Below are positions 37,357-49,659 of a stretch of DNA of 64,000 nucleotides, in pieces. The stretch covers positions 265,001-329,000 of the forward strand of contig SKCR01023431.1 in assembly GCA_019454045.1 (NCBI GenBank), written 5' to 3'. The position numbers and the translations under genes were made by a program. The DNA comes from Zanthoxylum bungeanum. Taxonomy: Eukaryota; Streptophyta; Magnoliopsida; Sapindales; Rutaceae. The notes beneath the pieces were generated by a model. The model saw only the letters and a list, made by a program, of their open reading frames with translations, was not told where the DNA came from and searched no databases. Numbering within the stretch: the first letter of the stretch is position 1; every line of letters begins with the position of its first letter.

Positions 37357-37935
37357 TGTTGGGGAATTAAGTGCTATTAAACGAAATCAACATGCATTAA
37401 AAACAACAATGAAATCAAATCATGCCAATATTACACCATAAACCCTAAACCTTAGAAAATAAGAAAAACATGGAAAACGACGATAATTTGTAATCCAAGT
37501 CGAGTTGCCTCTGTCCTTAAGAACTTATTAGCCCTGTCTCGGTGCTCTACGGATTTTGTGGCTAACGTCCTCCCAGGATTACTTGGATTCCTCTTGTTCA
37601 AGGGGCACTCCTTAACAAGATCTTGAACTAGGACAAATGATGAGAACTCTCTCTTGACTCTAAAATAAAATGTATGAGACTTTTTCTTCTGGATTTTTAG
37701 AATGAACAAGAAGACTCCTATATATAGGCATGAAAGGATGCCTTAAGGACACCCTTTAGTTTGGGGTGAAACCCTCCTAAGGGTTATACCTCTTCTATGC
37801 ACCATTTGGAGCCTAGAAGTGTGTTCTTCTAATTTAGAGGACATGTTCTTACATGTTTGTACCCTTCCCATAGGGCACCACCTAAGGGACATGACCCTCC
37901 TTCATCCAAACTCTATATTTAGAGAATTTACAACA
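37357..37935 (-). repeat. 5' LTR of the 12 kb Copia element
   Basis: 579 bp, pairs with 25694-26271. Just inside it (37356 downward) no initiator-Met primer site is recognisable. Confidence 0.9.
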
Positions 37936-37940
37936 ACAAT

Positions 37941-38494
37941 CATTTGTATTGAAAAGATATAATTCTTTAATTAGAAAGAATACAATTATTTGGATTGAAA
38001 GAGTTTCTTAGAGGGTTATAGCCCTTAACGGATTATATATATTGATATATATGTACTCTTATAAAAATATCACTCTATGTTTTAAAAAAAGGGTCCATGA
38101 GTTCTCATTACATTCACTCATTCAATTACATTCATTCTTTTTTCATTTTTATTAATTAGAGAGTTTAAGGTTTTCCAAATAAGAGAGTTTCCACCTTTAT
38201 TCCAAGTTCATTATTCTTGAATAGAGGAGTGTTCCTTTTGACAAGAAGCAACTAAGTATCATGGGAGAGCGTTAGCCAAGAGATCCGTAAAAAGCATCGA
38301 TGTGGGGGTAATAAGTTCTTAAGGACAGAAGGTTTCTTAACTTGGTTTTGAGTTTTCGTCTTCTATAATTTACAGTTTCTTCTAATTCCTTGGGTTTTTT
38401 TTCTTTTATTGAATTTGTATTGATTCTATGATTGCATGTTTATTAAATTTTAATTTGTTTGAATTATGCATGATAAATATGATTAACAACACAT
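37941..38494 (+). repeat. LTR remnant of a plus-strand Copia element
   Basis: Its right part, from CCAAATAAGAGAG near 38176 to ATGATAAATATGATTAACAAC at about 38491, recurs at 40918-41172. The two copies therefore look like LTRs bounding the degenerate pol between them. The stretch AGATCCGTAAA...TAATAAGTTCTTAAGGA is related to the LTR of the neighbouring 12 kb element. Confidence 0.6.
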
Positions 38495-38754
38495 CCCGCC
38501 AACAATATCAAGAACTTATTACCTTATATGTGTTGTTTATTCCAGTTTATACATGTATTATTTCTGGAAAAATGCGTTATGCACATGAAATTTACGTAAG
38601 GGCGTTCGAACGCCCGTCAGACACATCAGAAATATATAGTGTTCCGTATTTTCGTTTGAACATGGTGATGAACATCACTCGAACGCGAGCTCTTTGGAAG
38701 GGTTCAATCGAATGCGTTAACAAATGCTATACAAATAAACTTAAGAATGTTAGA

Positions 38755-40380
38755 ATATGACCGAAAACTATTGACTGTATATTCATTGGATTTGCTCACA
38801 ATAGTAGCGCATATAGATTCTTAGTATATAAATCTTAGATTCCTGACATCAATCTAAACATGATAATTGAGTCGCAATATTTTTTTGTAGATATAATTCC
38901 TTATAAAGAAAAATAAAGAACAAAGTCTCTCAAAAGAACTATTGATATAGTTACAATTAGTGATCAAGTATACAAAAAATCAGATAAACATGTAAATGTT
39001 AAGAAACAATAACCTAGACGTAGCAAGATAGTAAGAACATCTAAGTCATTTGGACCTAATTTTCTAACATATTTGTTGGAAAATGAGCCTAAAAACTATA
39101 GAGAAGCGATGTCTTCTCTGGACGCTCATTTGTGGAAAGAGATTATAAATAGTGAGATTGATTCAATCCTTCAAAACCATACTTGGGAGTTATTGATCTT
39201 CCTTTAGGTTGTAAGCCACTAGGCTACAAATGGATTTTCAAATGGAAGATAAAGCGAGATGGATAATAGATAAGTACAAGACAAGACTTGTCATAAAATG
39301 TTATAGATAAAAAAAAGATATTGATTACTTTGATACTTATTCACCAGCGGCTCGTATCAATTCAATAAAAATACTTATAGCCATAGTAGCTATATTTGGT
39401 CTTGAAATACATCAAAATGATGTAAAGACATCATTCTTAAATGGTGAATTGGATAAGAAGATTTACATAAAAAAAAACTAGAAGGTTTCAATGTTCCTAA
39501 ACAAGAACACAAGGTGTGCAAACTTGTAAAATCTATGTACTGATTAAAACAAACACCTAAATAATGGCATGAGAAATTTGACAAAGAAATATTGTCAAGT
39601 TGATTAAAAATTAATGAGTGTATAGACACTAAATCAACTCAAAATGGATATATCATTGTATGTCTCTATGTAGACGATATGCTGATAATTGGTTGTAATT
39701 ATGAGATGATTCAGTCTACTAAGAAAACTTTGACCAGAAAATTCGACATGAAATATTTAGGAGTAACTGATGTGATTTTAGGAATTAAAATTTCTAGAAC
39801 ATTAGAGATGATTCAATCTTCTAATAAAACTTTGACTAGCAAATTTGACATGAAAGATTTGGGAGTAGCTGATGTGATTATAGGAATTAAAATCTCTAGA
39901 ACATCATAGAAATACATATTATCTCAAGCTTATAATGTTGAGAAAATATTTGCAAAATATAACAAAAGAGATCTAAACATAGCTAGAACTCTTATAGACA
40001 TAACTCTTCATTTTTTAAAGAATATTGGTTCGAACAATTAGAATATTCGAGAATTATTAGAAGTCTGATGTATCTCACGAATTGCACATGACCAGATATC
40101 GCTCAAGCCATAAACACGCTTATTAGATATATGATTAATCAAGGACATACCCACTGGAAAGCCATAGTATATGAGAGAAAATTCAAAATATGGTCTGCAT
40201 TATACAAAATATCATGTTGTTCTAGAATGGTACAACAATGCTGACTGGATATCTGATACATCGGATTCCAAGTCCACGAGTGGATTTGTTTTCATGTTGG
40301 GGGTGCAGCCATATCATAGAAATCCTCGAGACAAATGTGTATTGCCCAGTTTACAATGGAGTCTGAGTTCATCTCATTTC
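38755..40380 (+). pseudogene. Copia pol remnant on the plus strand
   Basis: Recognisable fragments in order: CIFIGFAHNSSAYRFLVYKS (integrase C-terminus, 38772), FGPNFLTYLLENEP (39050), CLYVDDMLIIG (RT active site, 39660), KFDMKYLGVTDVILGIKI (39740), [15 protein letters not shown] (40185) and [13 protein letters not shown] (40260). The text is a diverged relative of the 12 kb element's pol, with stops throughout. Gag and protease are missing. A 102-bp segment of RT (39703-39804) is repeated in frame at 39805-39906. Confidence 0.85.
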
Positions 40381-40479
40381 TTTTGTGCTTTTATAATATT
40401 GTTCTTTGGTAATCAACAACACAAAAACATAACCCTGACCCAATTTCCTAAGCCTTCAAAATTCTAAAAAAGGAAGATT

Positions 40480-40900
40480 GGTACTCAGAGTTTTGGCATT
40501 GCGAGTTCGCAAGGTTGATCAGAATTTACGTAGAGACTTTAGAGGTTCTGAAGAAGGCCGCTTGGTGCGGGCTCGGGGAGTTATTCGAGTTATTACAGTC
40601 TAGAGGTATTCAAGTCGATGAAATTGTCACCAAAGGTCCTACACCATCACGGTAAGTTTTCTCATTATAGTGGATTCGGGTGGTAGCCTATACCCGGAGT
40701 GGTTTTTTACTCTTGAGAGTTTTCCACTCCGTCAACAAAATTGATGGTGTTGATTCTTTTTATTGCTTTTATATATTTGTCTTATCTTATAACTGCATAG
40801 ATTAAGGGTGCTGGTTGATTCAAATCATAGTCGCTCTAACTTTGACTTATCTTAGATTAGAGTAGTTGTTTAATTCCGCGCAGGGTTAGAACCTTAGAGA
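40480..40900 (+). repeat. Copia LTR fragment containing CCCGGAGTGG box
   Basis: This carries GGGTGGTAGCCTATACCCGG, then AGTGGTTTTTTACTC and CGCAGGGTTAGAACC. The same text occurs on the minus strand at 44240-44640. It sits in the 3' end of the older Copia remnant and may be a separate truncated insertion. Confidence 0.55.
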
Positions 40901-40904
40901 AATT

Positions 40905-41172
40905 TTGAATTTTTCAAAAATTTTCCAAATAAGAGAGTTTTCATCATTATTCCAAGTTCATTAGCTAAAAGATCCGTAAAGAACACCGATACGAGACTAA
41001 TAAGTTCTTAAGGAAAGAAATTTTCTCGACTTGATTTTGAATTTCATCTTCTACAATATATAAGTTCTTCCAAGTCTCTAAATTTTTTTATTGAGTTTGT
41101 ATTAATTTTAGGATTATATGTTTATTAACTTTTAATTTATTTGAATTATGCATGATAAATATGATTAACAAC
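40905..41172 (+). repeat. Second LTR remnant of the plus-strand Copia
   Basis: Matches 38165-38491 with many changes, ending in the same ATGATAAATATGATTAACAAC. It is truncated on the left. Confidence 0.6.
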
Positions 41173-42433
41173 TCGCGAACATGAATTTTTTTCCCCCGTA
41201 AAGCGAGACATTTTAGAAGATGCGTTCTAATATAAGAAAAATGGCATATTAGAAGAAACACATAGCAATGCAAGTCATGTTAACAAAGAGCTCATTACAG
41301 AGAAAATAAAAATTGATAGATTAATGTACGATGAAGATGAATATTGTGTAGGATAAAGATAAATTTTTATGTTTTTTTCACTCTTTATCTTAAAATAATA
41401 AAAATAAAAACTACTAATTTTTTCACCATTATCTCATCTATACTTTTAAAATTACTCAAGTTCAAAAGTGAAACAACACTTAAATACACTAAATAAAATT
41501 GTAAGGTTTTCATTAATCTCTAAAATTAATTGTTCACAAATAAATTAGAAATTGAATTTTATGATTTTCTGAATAATTTGGAGTACATACCTTATACTAT
41601 AGCTTTTCCCTTTAAGCCAAATGCTTATACCTCTGATTTGATTAATAAAACAATGAAATATGTTTCTCTCTTAGCCTTTCTTTTATATAATAACTTTAAA
41701 AATACTTTCTATATTGAAAAATTACTTCAAAGAAACTGCTTTCTTAATACACGTTACGTCAACGTGTTTGATAGAAACAATTTTTCTAAAACTGGCCAAT
41801 AGGACTATATCTATTTAATTAAACCAATAAAAAATTATTAAAGATAATTATCTCATTAATTTGGCATGTGAGCCACATAAAATCTTACCCAAAAAAAAAA
41901 AAAAAAAAAAAAGTTGACAAGTTGTTTCCTAGTAAAAATTTCCTCAAAATTATTATCAAACAATGTAACTCTAAAAGAAATCACACACATTTGAAGCTAT
42001 TATTTGCTAGAATGAATAACCTCAGCTTACCTAAACTATACCGAATTTTCACAAAATAAAGAAAGCAATTTAATTACTTACAATAATTAAATGCCTCTCT
42101 GCAACTTGAATACCCACATAATTATCTTATTAATTTGCTTTAATATTTGAAGTCTTTGTAGCCATTAAAAGTGAACATCAGCTTCAATGAAAAATATTGA
42201 TTTTGAGAGACGAGTAGTTGGCGGCTGTTAAACCGAGGGCCAAACAAAAAGATTTTATGGTTGGTTGTCATTTTATTTTTCTTCTGACACAATAACATAA
42301 GTAATTTAAATTCTTTCACATATTTTGCATTTGGAAATTATAAATATAATAATTGTAATGATTTGTAAGAAGCAAACTACGTCCAATAAAATGTGCGTGT
42401 GTATATATATTCCTAAGCTTTCGTGGGAGTATT
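41173..42433. other. AT-rich intergenic DNA
   Basis: No gene could be supported. A 90-codon open frame at 41530-41802 has AT-driven composition and no recognisable similarity. A long A-run lies near 41890-41911. Confidence 0.5.
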
Positions 42434-45400
42434 AGGAGTCTGTTGGTGTCCTCGAAATTTCGATAAGACCTCTCAATAAAAATTCATTATTTTGACATAT
42501 TTATTAAATATTTGGATGCTTCCAGTAGATTCTTAGATTTATGTGTATTAATGTGTATTGAGTTAATTGAGTTAGAATGTATTGAATTTGTATTGTCGGT
42601 AGAATTAGAGTGAAATCGGAATAAATTAGATTGATCTGGTGGGATAAGCTAGTTTCCGGTAAAATCTGGTTTCGCGTACGTAGATGTTTAGATTAATGTA
42701 ATGATAGATATGAGTTAATTATAATATTATGATAATGTTTAGATCGTTCCGGAAAGTTCCGGAGAGTCCAGGATTAGTTCGAAGCGTCTTTGAACAATTT
42801 TTCGAAAGATTTTCCAAAAACACGTAATTCGAAGATTTAAGCTAATAAGTTGTCTTACAATGGTATATTATGATGTATTAAGAGTATTCAAATAGTCCGA
42901 ACATTTGTTATATTTAAGTCTAGAATTCTACATAACGACGATTCTAATCGTTTTCCACCATTTGTTTTGATAAATATGACAAGGATCATGAGTGTTCGCG
43001 AAGCAAGGTAAGTATTTCACACGGTGAATACCTGACGTATTGGATGTTGTTTGTTTCTATAGGAGGTGTGTGTGTGTAACCGTTTCTAGAAAAAAACATG
43101 CGATATAATGTTATTGTACCTTGATGTACGAGTTATTTGTCAATGGTTGATGAATGTGATATGTGTTATGTGATGTGTGTGGATGCACTTGTTTATTTAT
43201 TTTGTTTGGAAAAAAGTGTTTTGAAAAATTCGTTTATGAAAAGTTTTGCTTTCAAACAGAATGTATTTATTTCACTTATGATATAATATGATATGTTTCC
43301 ACAATGGCGCTCGAGCAAGGTTTTATTGTTTTATGATTTTTTTTTTTGAAATCGTCGTGATGCTTGTATAGGGTTATATCCATCTGAAATGGGCTGACCC
43401 ATTACCCTTTGTTGACATAGTCTTGCTTTCATATAATAACCGGTCAGGATGCACGATTCAGATTTTGTTCGCTTGATTTATTCGTCCAGTTGAGTTGGTC
43501 CATGGACGCTTGATATAAATTTATGATTTTATTCGTTTTGGAATTTGATTTCTTTTATAGCAGATTAGTTTATTGATACATTTTGGATACTCTTGTTTTA
43601 TAGTTTTTGTAAAAAGGTATTTTGAAAAGTTTATTTTTAGTAAGATTTTCTTTTGAAAGAGATATATTTGATTTTTCTTATATTATGATATGATATGTTT
43701 CTGCTACGATGCTCATATTATGTTCTATTGGTTTTATGATTTTGAAATCGTCGTGGTGTTTGTATATGGTCATGTCCATCTGTAGTGGGACAATTTACTA
43801 CCCTCTATCGACATGGTCTTGTTTCCGTATATTATCCGGTCATGGCACGCGACTCAGACATTGGACGTTTAATTAATTTTCAAATGTATTTTCAAAAGAT
43901 TAGTTTAATGAAGTATTTTTAAAGATGAGTTTAAAACAGTTACCTTATGTTTTCTGTTTATGTTGATGGATGAGATTGATTATACAGAACTTATATTCGT
44001 AATGTGTGTATGTGAATAATTTAGTTGATGAGTTTGTATTGTGTCATAGTTGTGTGTGTTAGGAGTTCGTTCAGACGGCATTCATCTCATACCTATTCTA
44101 AAATAGATAGTGAGTTCCGCACGAGCATTGTATGCCCAAACCAGTACTTATGTTTGTTTATGACTCAGTCATGTGTTCTTTACACGTTTTGACTTTTAAT
44201 TTCGTTATTTGATTATGAAAATTCGGGGTTATCCTAAGTTCTGACCCTATGCGGAATTACAAACAATAAGCAGGACAAGTCCTGTTACTGCTACTATGGA
44301 ATAGAAACAGGCAATTACCAAATCAACCAACAATAATAAAATCCACAATATTAATTTAAAGCGAAATATAAATTGCAGAAAATAAACCAATCACACAAAA
44401 TTCAACACAATAATTTTGGTGACAAAGTGGAAAACTCTTCCGAGTAAAAAACCACTCCGGGTATAGGCTACCACCCGAATACACTAAATAGAGAAAAACT
44501 TACAGCGATGGTCAAGACCTATGGTGACAACTCCACCGACTCAAGTACCTCAATACTACAAGAACTCAAGGCAACTCCTCAAGCCCGCGACCCACGGTTT
44601 TCTTCAGAACCTCTGAAGTCTCTGAGTAGATTTTATCACCTCTGACGCCGGAACTCCGACTACCAAACTTCCTCCTAATGAACTCTAAAGGATTAGGGAA
44701 TTTGGGTTAGGTTGTGTTGAAGGTTTAACAAAGAATCATTCACAGAATCAATGAAGAAGACAATGAGATAAGAAGTCTTCAACGGTGGAATCAAAGAGAG
44801 TTGAAAGCTTTGAGAGTAATTGGCTCAAGAGAAATATGCTTCAACTAATGAGAATGGCGGCTAAGGGTTATATTTATAGGTAGGGTGAAAAACTAGGGTT
44901 TTGTAGGCCAAAAACGCGTTCAGATCGCAGTCGCGTTCGAACGCTTACTAGAACGCTCCACGAACGCGTGCCCACTGGAAAGACTCGTTCGAACGCCACT
45001 CGAACGCACAATGAACGGATGCTCTCTGGAATGATCTCGTTCGAACCCACCAAGAACGTGACACGAACGTTTGCTCTCTGGAATGCTCCCGTTCGAACCC
45101 AATAAAGAACGTGCCACTAACGCCACACGTTCGAACACTGCAACGAACGCACCACGAACGCATGTCTGATGCACAGCAGCCAGAAACCAGTCCAATTGCA
45201 CAAAGATCTTCATGAAATATTACAACTCAATTGAACTTGTTTTGTCTCGAACACATGCCAATAAAAATGGAGCTAACATATTATTTTTTATCTCTGAAAG
45301 TTATGTACATCTATGTTGTTAGCTATACAATGTATTAAAGGTTTGAATGAGTTAAGATCTTAGATTTGTACATGTATGTATTTCTTGGAGATTTGTACAT

Positions 45401-46394
45401 GGAAGGTATACATGAAAGTTCTAATGTTTGAAATTTTTTCCATAAATGTATGAGTGCAAGTAAGCATTCTGAAGTTGTATGTGTATGATTGATATGTAGA
45501 GGATTTGAGATTCTGTATAAGCTACGCTTCAGAATTTGTATATGTAATTATATGTAAATTGAGACTTTGAACGTTCGAAAATTTTTCCGTATAAAGATTA
45601 GTACTTGAGTCATTATTAAATAAGGCTTTAAATTTTTCGATTTCATGACATTTCAAATATGTTTCATTTTTCTGATATATGATAAAAGAGTTTGATTTCA
45701 GAATTCAAATGATTTTGATATTATAGTTTTGTTTAAGGTTTCAGCTTTGTATTAAGTATGCCTTATAAACTTGGTTCCTAGATCAGTATATGTGAGTATT
45801 TTCATAAACTTGGTTCCTATATCAGTATATGTAAGTATTTTCAGAAGATTTGGTATATAAAGAGTGTAAAAAATAGTACGAAGTTGGAAAGTTTTTCAAT
45901 ATACGATCAAGCACAATGTTTCTTTAAAAAAAAATTGGAAGTCAGTGTTGTTTTCCAGTGACTATAGATCGGTTAGCCGTTCAAGTTTTGGAAAGTTATA
46001 CTCGAGATGACGGATCACCTAAGTTGCAGTCAGCCACTCTAGAGTCCTGAGAAATGTCGTAGAAGTTTAGGAATTACGTTGGTTATGTTTTGAGTCGTGC
46101 TTAGCACGCTAATGTACATGTATAAAAATAAAAGTTTTGGTTTGTATGTATAAATTTGGGCATGAAGCCCCTGAATATTGATGATGTGTATTGGATTTAT
46201 CTTGATTAGCATATCTGAGGTCGTATTTCATATTTGATGTTTATTACATGTCATGTTTAGGTGTTGGATTGTGTTCCAAGTAGCATAATTTTAGGATGTG
46301 TTATGTCTATTTTTTGTTGGATTTGAGAATCAGAGAGATTGATTAATCCTGTCTTCTGCCGGTAATATCATGTCTTCAGTGGGATGTTACGGTA
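42434..46394 (+). repeat. Probable gypsy chromovirus LTR sequence with nested LTR
   Basis: The left border GGTGTCCTCGAAATTTCG and the right GGGATGTTACG resemble the ends of long Tekay/Del-type LTRs, but no clean target duplication was found. A block of about 400 bp is present twice (from 43214 and 43613), with shared GAAATCGTCGTG and GTTATATCCATCTG/GTCATGTCCATCTG. A third copy lies at 49010-49485. The segment near 44225-45230 appears to be a separate LTR inserted within it. Confidence 0.4.
44225..45230 (-). repeat. Copia-type LTR with GTTCGAAC array
   Basis: On the minus strand it contains GTTCGAACG palindromes repeated with GCGTTCGTGG (44905-45170). These are followed by GGGTGGTAGCCTATACCCGG and AGTGGTTTTTTACTC near 44450, and an end near GCATAGGGTCAGAAC. 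No coding region is present and no second LTR was found, so it may be a solo LTR. Borders are approximate. Confidence 0.5.
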
Positions 46395-46800
46395 TTGTTA
46401 TTACTTTATTGTTTTCTTCATTATCTCTTTTTAAGATAGATTTTATTCCCCGTCAAGTGCTCTATACCTAGTTTCATTGATGGGCTTTTTTTTATTTCCC
46501 ACTGATTAACGCAGAACCAGCGTTTATGATGAGAGTGGCTTGACATGTAGTGCTGGAATGGCCCAAACCACTTACTTATTGCATAATTAGGATCTTATTC
46601 GGACGGTGATTATAACAGGAATCTTATGCACTAGTATCAATCTAATGAGTATGATGATTTATTATGTAGGCTCTCATTAGGGGTTGATGTGGTGATTTTG
46701 GTTATAATTCTTCAATGTCACCCTAGGGCTTTAGCTCAAGTAGTGAAGGAGTGGCATAGGGTGGAATTGGGATAGGTTAAAATTCCATTTTGACCAATTA
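46395..46800. other. Spacer before the tandem gene array
   Basis: No gene or structured repeat recognised. Confidence 0.45.
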
Positions 46801-47285
46801 GGAGGTGAAGAGATAAGAGTTTCTGCTGTAAACATGAGCGGCATCAGGAGTGGGCCGCATCAAGAGTGGATTTCTCATCTGCCATTCGCTACAACTATCC
46901 CAAAAATGTATCTTATATATGAGCTCAATTTTCATAATTGTAGAATATTTCGGAAAATGGCACCATGGCTTGAGGTTTGCATTCATTCAAGAATCTAGAT
47001 TTTGCTATAATAATAATTATTATTATTTTCTTTTTATTGTGTTTTCTGATGTTTATTTTTTTTAATTGTGCCCAAATGAAGAGAGAATCTCAATTGAAAA
47101 GCATTTCCAACATGCAAGTTTTACACAAAATACATTTCATTATATATATAGTACAATTGAAACTTACACGAAGGGTGGTCGTCATATAACAATTGATTTC
47201 TATTAGCAAAACCACCATAAAATTACATGAATAAATTAAAAATTAATAATAGAATTAAAAATGATATGTTGGTTTCCCAAATTAA

Positions 47286-47588
47286 TCAGAGAACTTTATC
47301 ATTAGCTTCCTTGTTGATCATCTGCTGAGAACCAAATCTTGAGCCAATACTAGAAACCTGAATAGGAGCATTGCAATTCATCGAATTACGACTTTTGCAT
47401 TCGGATGGTTGCTCCAGAAAATTAACAGACCTTGTTTGCCTGTGATCATGAGAAGAGCCATCAAACGAGTCTCCTCTGATTAACAAATGGTAGCTACGAT
47501 TCGAACCCATGGAGAAATTCCTGTAGCTATGATGAGGCTTTTGCCTCTTCATGGCGTGCATAAGAAATGGAATCAAACCCTCCATCAC
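47286..47588 (-). CDS. Small plant protein of unknown function, array copy A
   Basis: This single-exon frame of 100 residues begins [20 protein letters not shown]. It has a hydrophobic N-terminal dozen residues and a basic patch (KRQK). A Ser/Arg-rich middle follows ([26 protein letters not shown]), then a polar C-terminus. I see no signal peptide cleavage site, membrane segment or known catalytic motif. The N-terminus resembles a family of small uncharacterised plant proteins starting MEGLIP; that is recollection, not a search. A TATA box 83 bases upstream, and a second copy 5.6 kb away with about four amino-acid changes, argue that it is a real gene. The second Met (47585) could be the true start. 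Confidence 0.7.
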   Translation of the reverse strand: MMEGLIPFLMHAMKRQKPHHSYRNFSMGSNRSYHLLIRGDSFDGSSHDHRQTRSVNFLEQPSECKSRNSMNCNAPIQVSSIGSRFGSQQMINKEANDKVL

Positions 47589-47670
47589 AATCTCTTCTTT
47601 AATTTTCTTTCTTTGATAGCTTTGAATTTGCTTTTGACGCTGAGTTTAATTATTATGGACAAAGATCCTC

Positions 47671-47678
47671 TATTTATA
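47671..47678 (-). promoter_or_regulatory. TATA box of array copy A
   Basis: TATAAATA on the minus strand, 83 bases before the first ATG. The same motif stands at the same distance in copy B. Confidence 0.7.
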
Positions 47679-47748
47679 GTAATGGTGATATGGTTAAATA
47701 ACTTTCTTGGGATGAAATACAACTTTGCTTTTGTGACAAACAATAAAT

Positions 47749-47750
<2 letters not shown>

Positions 47751-47780
<30 letters not shown>
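47751..47780. repeat. Poly-T tract in the copy A promoter
   Basis: An uninterrupted run of 30 T on the plus strand (poly-A on the gene strand), about 75 bases upstream of the TATA box. The same position in copy B has 11 T. Confidence 0.9.
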
Positions 47781-47781
<1 letters not shown>

Positions 47782-48652
47782 ACTTTGGTGCATAAAGTTG
47801 GCACATTTGATATATATTGAAAGTGCATGAATCATGTTGTAAAGTGGATAATATAAAATTACCAAATATTTTGAACGTCAAACACGTGCAATTGAAATGT
47901 AAAACCAGTTGTAACAAAGGGAAAAACACTCACACTTCCTCTTATTTAGCGAAATTAACAGTTTCCCCTCAACTTTGTGAGTTGTTATTTTTTATTTATT
48001 TTATATATTTTTACTTTATGTTTTGTGTTTAAGTTCATTAAATATTTAGAAAATTATTAAAAAAATTCATTTCCGTGACTTATTCCAATTTAGGACAAGC
48101 TCATAATTAATTGTATAAGTAGTTCTAATTTCCTAAATTTCTCTTTATTTAATCCAAAATTGTCTTTAAGTACATATTTGTTCCTCTATTTTATTCACCT
48201 CCATTTCAACATATTAATTTTTTTGTTTAATCAACTCTGTTCGTGAACAATAAATATATATATGCTCAATCGAATCAAATGGCGCACACATACAATTATG
48301 CAAGTTGTATTACACATATGTTTGACCCAAAAATGAGTTTATATGACTTACAATTATGTTTGACTGTTTCTATATTTTAAGTAAATCTTGGGGTCTTGGT
48401 GGCTTTTTTTTCTCTAGGTTTTAACCAAAGGAATACAATATACAATGAAAAGATTTTTATAATTTAACTTGCCTAGGAATAAATTTCAGTTTACCCCTTT
48501 AATTTATCCTCCAAATTATTGAAAACATCTACTTATTTACCTCCAGAAATCCGTTATTTTTAACAGTTGACTTACTAAATTACTAAAATACTTGTATCAA
48601 CAACACTGTCTAACTACTATATAGGTTTTGAGCCGTTGAGTCTCCAAAGAGC

Positions 48653-48830
48653 GTGATATGATGGTATAGAATTTTGGATTTAGTTTTTATTTTTGGTTCG
48701 AATATAGAGGATGTATTTTTTTATAAAAATATGAGACAGTCAAAGATTTTATCTACTCCTTTTAAATCCGGATTAGATGATTTGATGTCGAAATCTCCAA
48801 AGTTTGCAAAAAAAAAATAATAATAATAAG
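48653..48830 (+). mobile_element. tRNA-derived SINE, second copy
   Basis: It starts GTGATATGATGGTATAG (degenerate A box), with TTGGTTCGAATA (B box) about 45 bases later. The body CTTTTAAATCCGGATTAGAT is shared with the SINE at 22928-23090. It ends in an A-run followed by (TAA)n. It is inserted in array unit A and absent from unit B. Confidence 0.7.
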
Positions 48831-49009
48831 AAAAAAAAGTTGAAACTTCAAATTAAAACTCCAGTCAACAATAAATGTTGTCAACTAACAATTTTATTCT
48901 TTTAGCTGTGAAAACTAACGGAAAGATAATAATAGTTAAACTTAATGAAATTACCAATTATTTGCTTAATTATTTCTATTGTCAGTTAGATGGTATTGGA
49001 CCATGGAAT

Positions 49010-49485
49010 TTGATTTCGTTTATAACAGATTAGTTTTATAATATACTTTGATACACTTATTTTATGATTTTTCTAAAAAGATATTTTGAAAAAATTATTT
49101 TTAATAAGATTTACTTTTGAAAGAGATATATTTGATTTTGCTTATATTATGATATATGTTATCATCGTGATGCTCGTATTATGTTTTATTGGTTTTATGA
49201 TTTCGAATCGTCGTGGTGTTTGTATATGATCATGTCCATCTATAGTGAACCAACCTGCTATCCTATGTCGACATGGTCTTACTTCCGTACATTGTTCGGT
49301 CAGGGCGTGCGACTTTGACATTAGACGCTTGATTAATTTTCTAATTTATTTTCAAAAGATTAGTTCTATGAAGTATTTCAAAAATGAGTTTAAAGTAGTT
49401 ATCGAGATTGACTATACATAACTTATGTTCGTAATGTGTGTATGTGAACAATTTCGTTGATGAGTTCGTATTGTGTCATATTAAT
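49010..49485 (+). repeat. Dispersed copy of the 43.2-44.1 kb repeat
   Basis: It shares GATTAGTTT, GAAAGAGATATATTTGATTT, TCGTCGTGGTGTTTGTATAT and GACATGGTCTT with 43560-44040. It is probably a truncated LTR of the same family as 42434-46394. It is not present in array unit B. Confidence 0.6.
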
Positions 49486-49659
49486 TGAATTTTATATTAC
49501 ATTAAATTGAAAATAAAATAAAAGAGGTTGAACTTAATTTTTAAAAACTTAAGTTGTCTATGTATTCTCTTGGAGTGAGATGAATCAAAGCTCGTGAAGT
49601 TCCATTACGTTTTTTTAGATAGTTCCCTATTAGTGGCCATTATAATTATTTACTCATCA

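Larger units (their letters stand above)
25694..37935 (-). mobile_element. Ty1/copia retrotransposon carrying nested insertions
   Basis: Two LTRs (25694-26271 and 37357-37935) bound an element of 12242 bp, with target duplication ACAAT at 25689-25693 and 37936-37940. Removing the nested 5.6 kb insertion leaves about 6.6 kb, normal for Copia. Minus-strand order is 5' LTR, leader, gag, protease, integrase, RT, RNase H, polypurine tract (TTGTGGGAGAT just inside 26271), 3' LTR. The pol is broken by many stops. LTR divergence is visibly larger than in the Angela-like or Reina-like elements, so this insertion is older. Confidence 0.9.

Noticed and set aside
41530..41802. 90-codon plus-strand frame
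   Set aside because: AT-biased composition, no recognisable motif or context. Kept as intergenic.
44920..45213. Two minus-strand frames with repeated RSxGVRT/FERxHSRE text
   Set aside because: They are translations of the GTTCGAACG repeat array in an LTR; the repeats create the apparent protein pattern.
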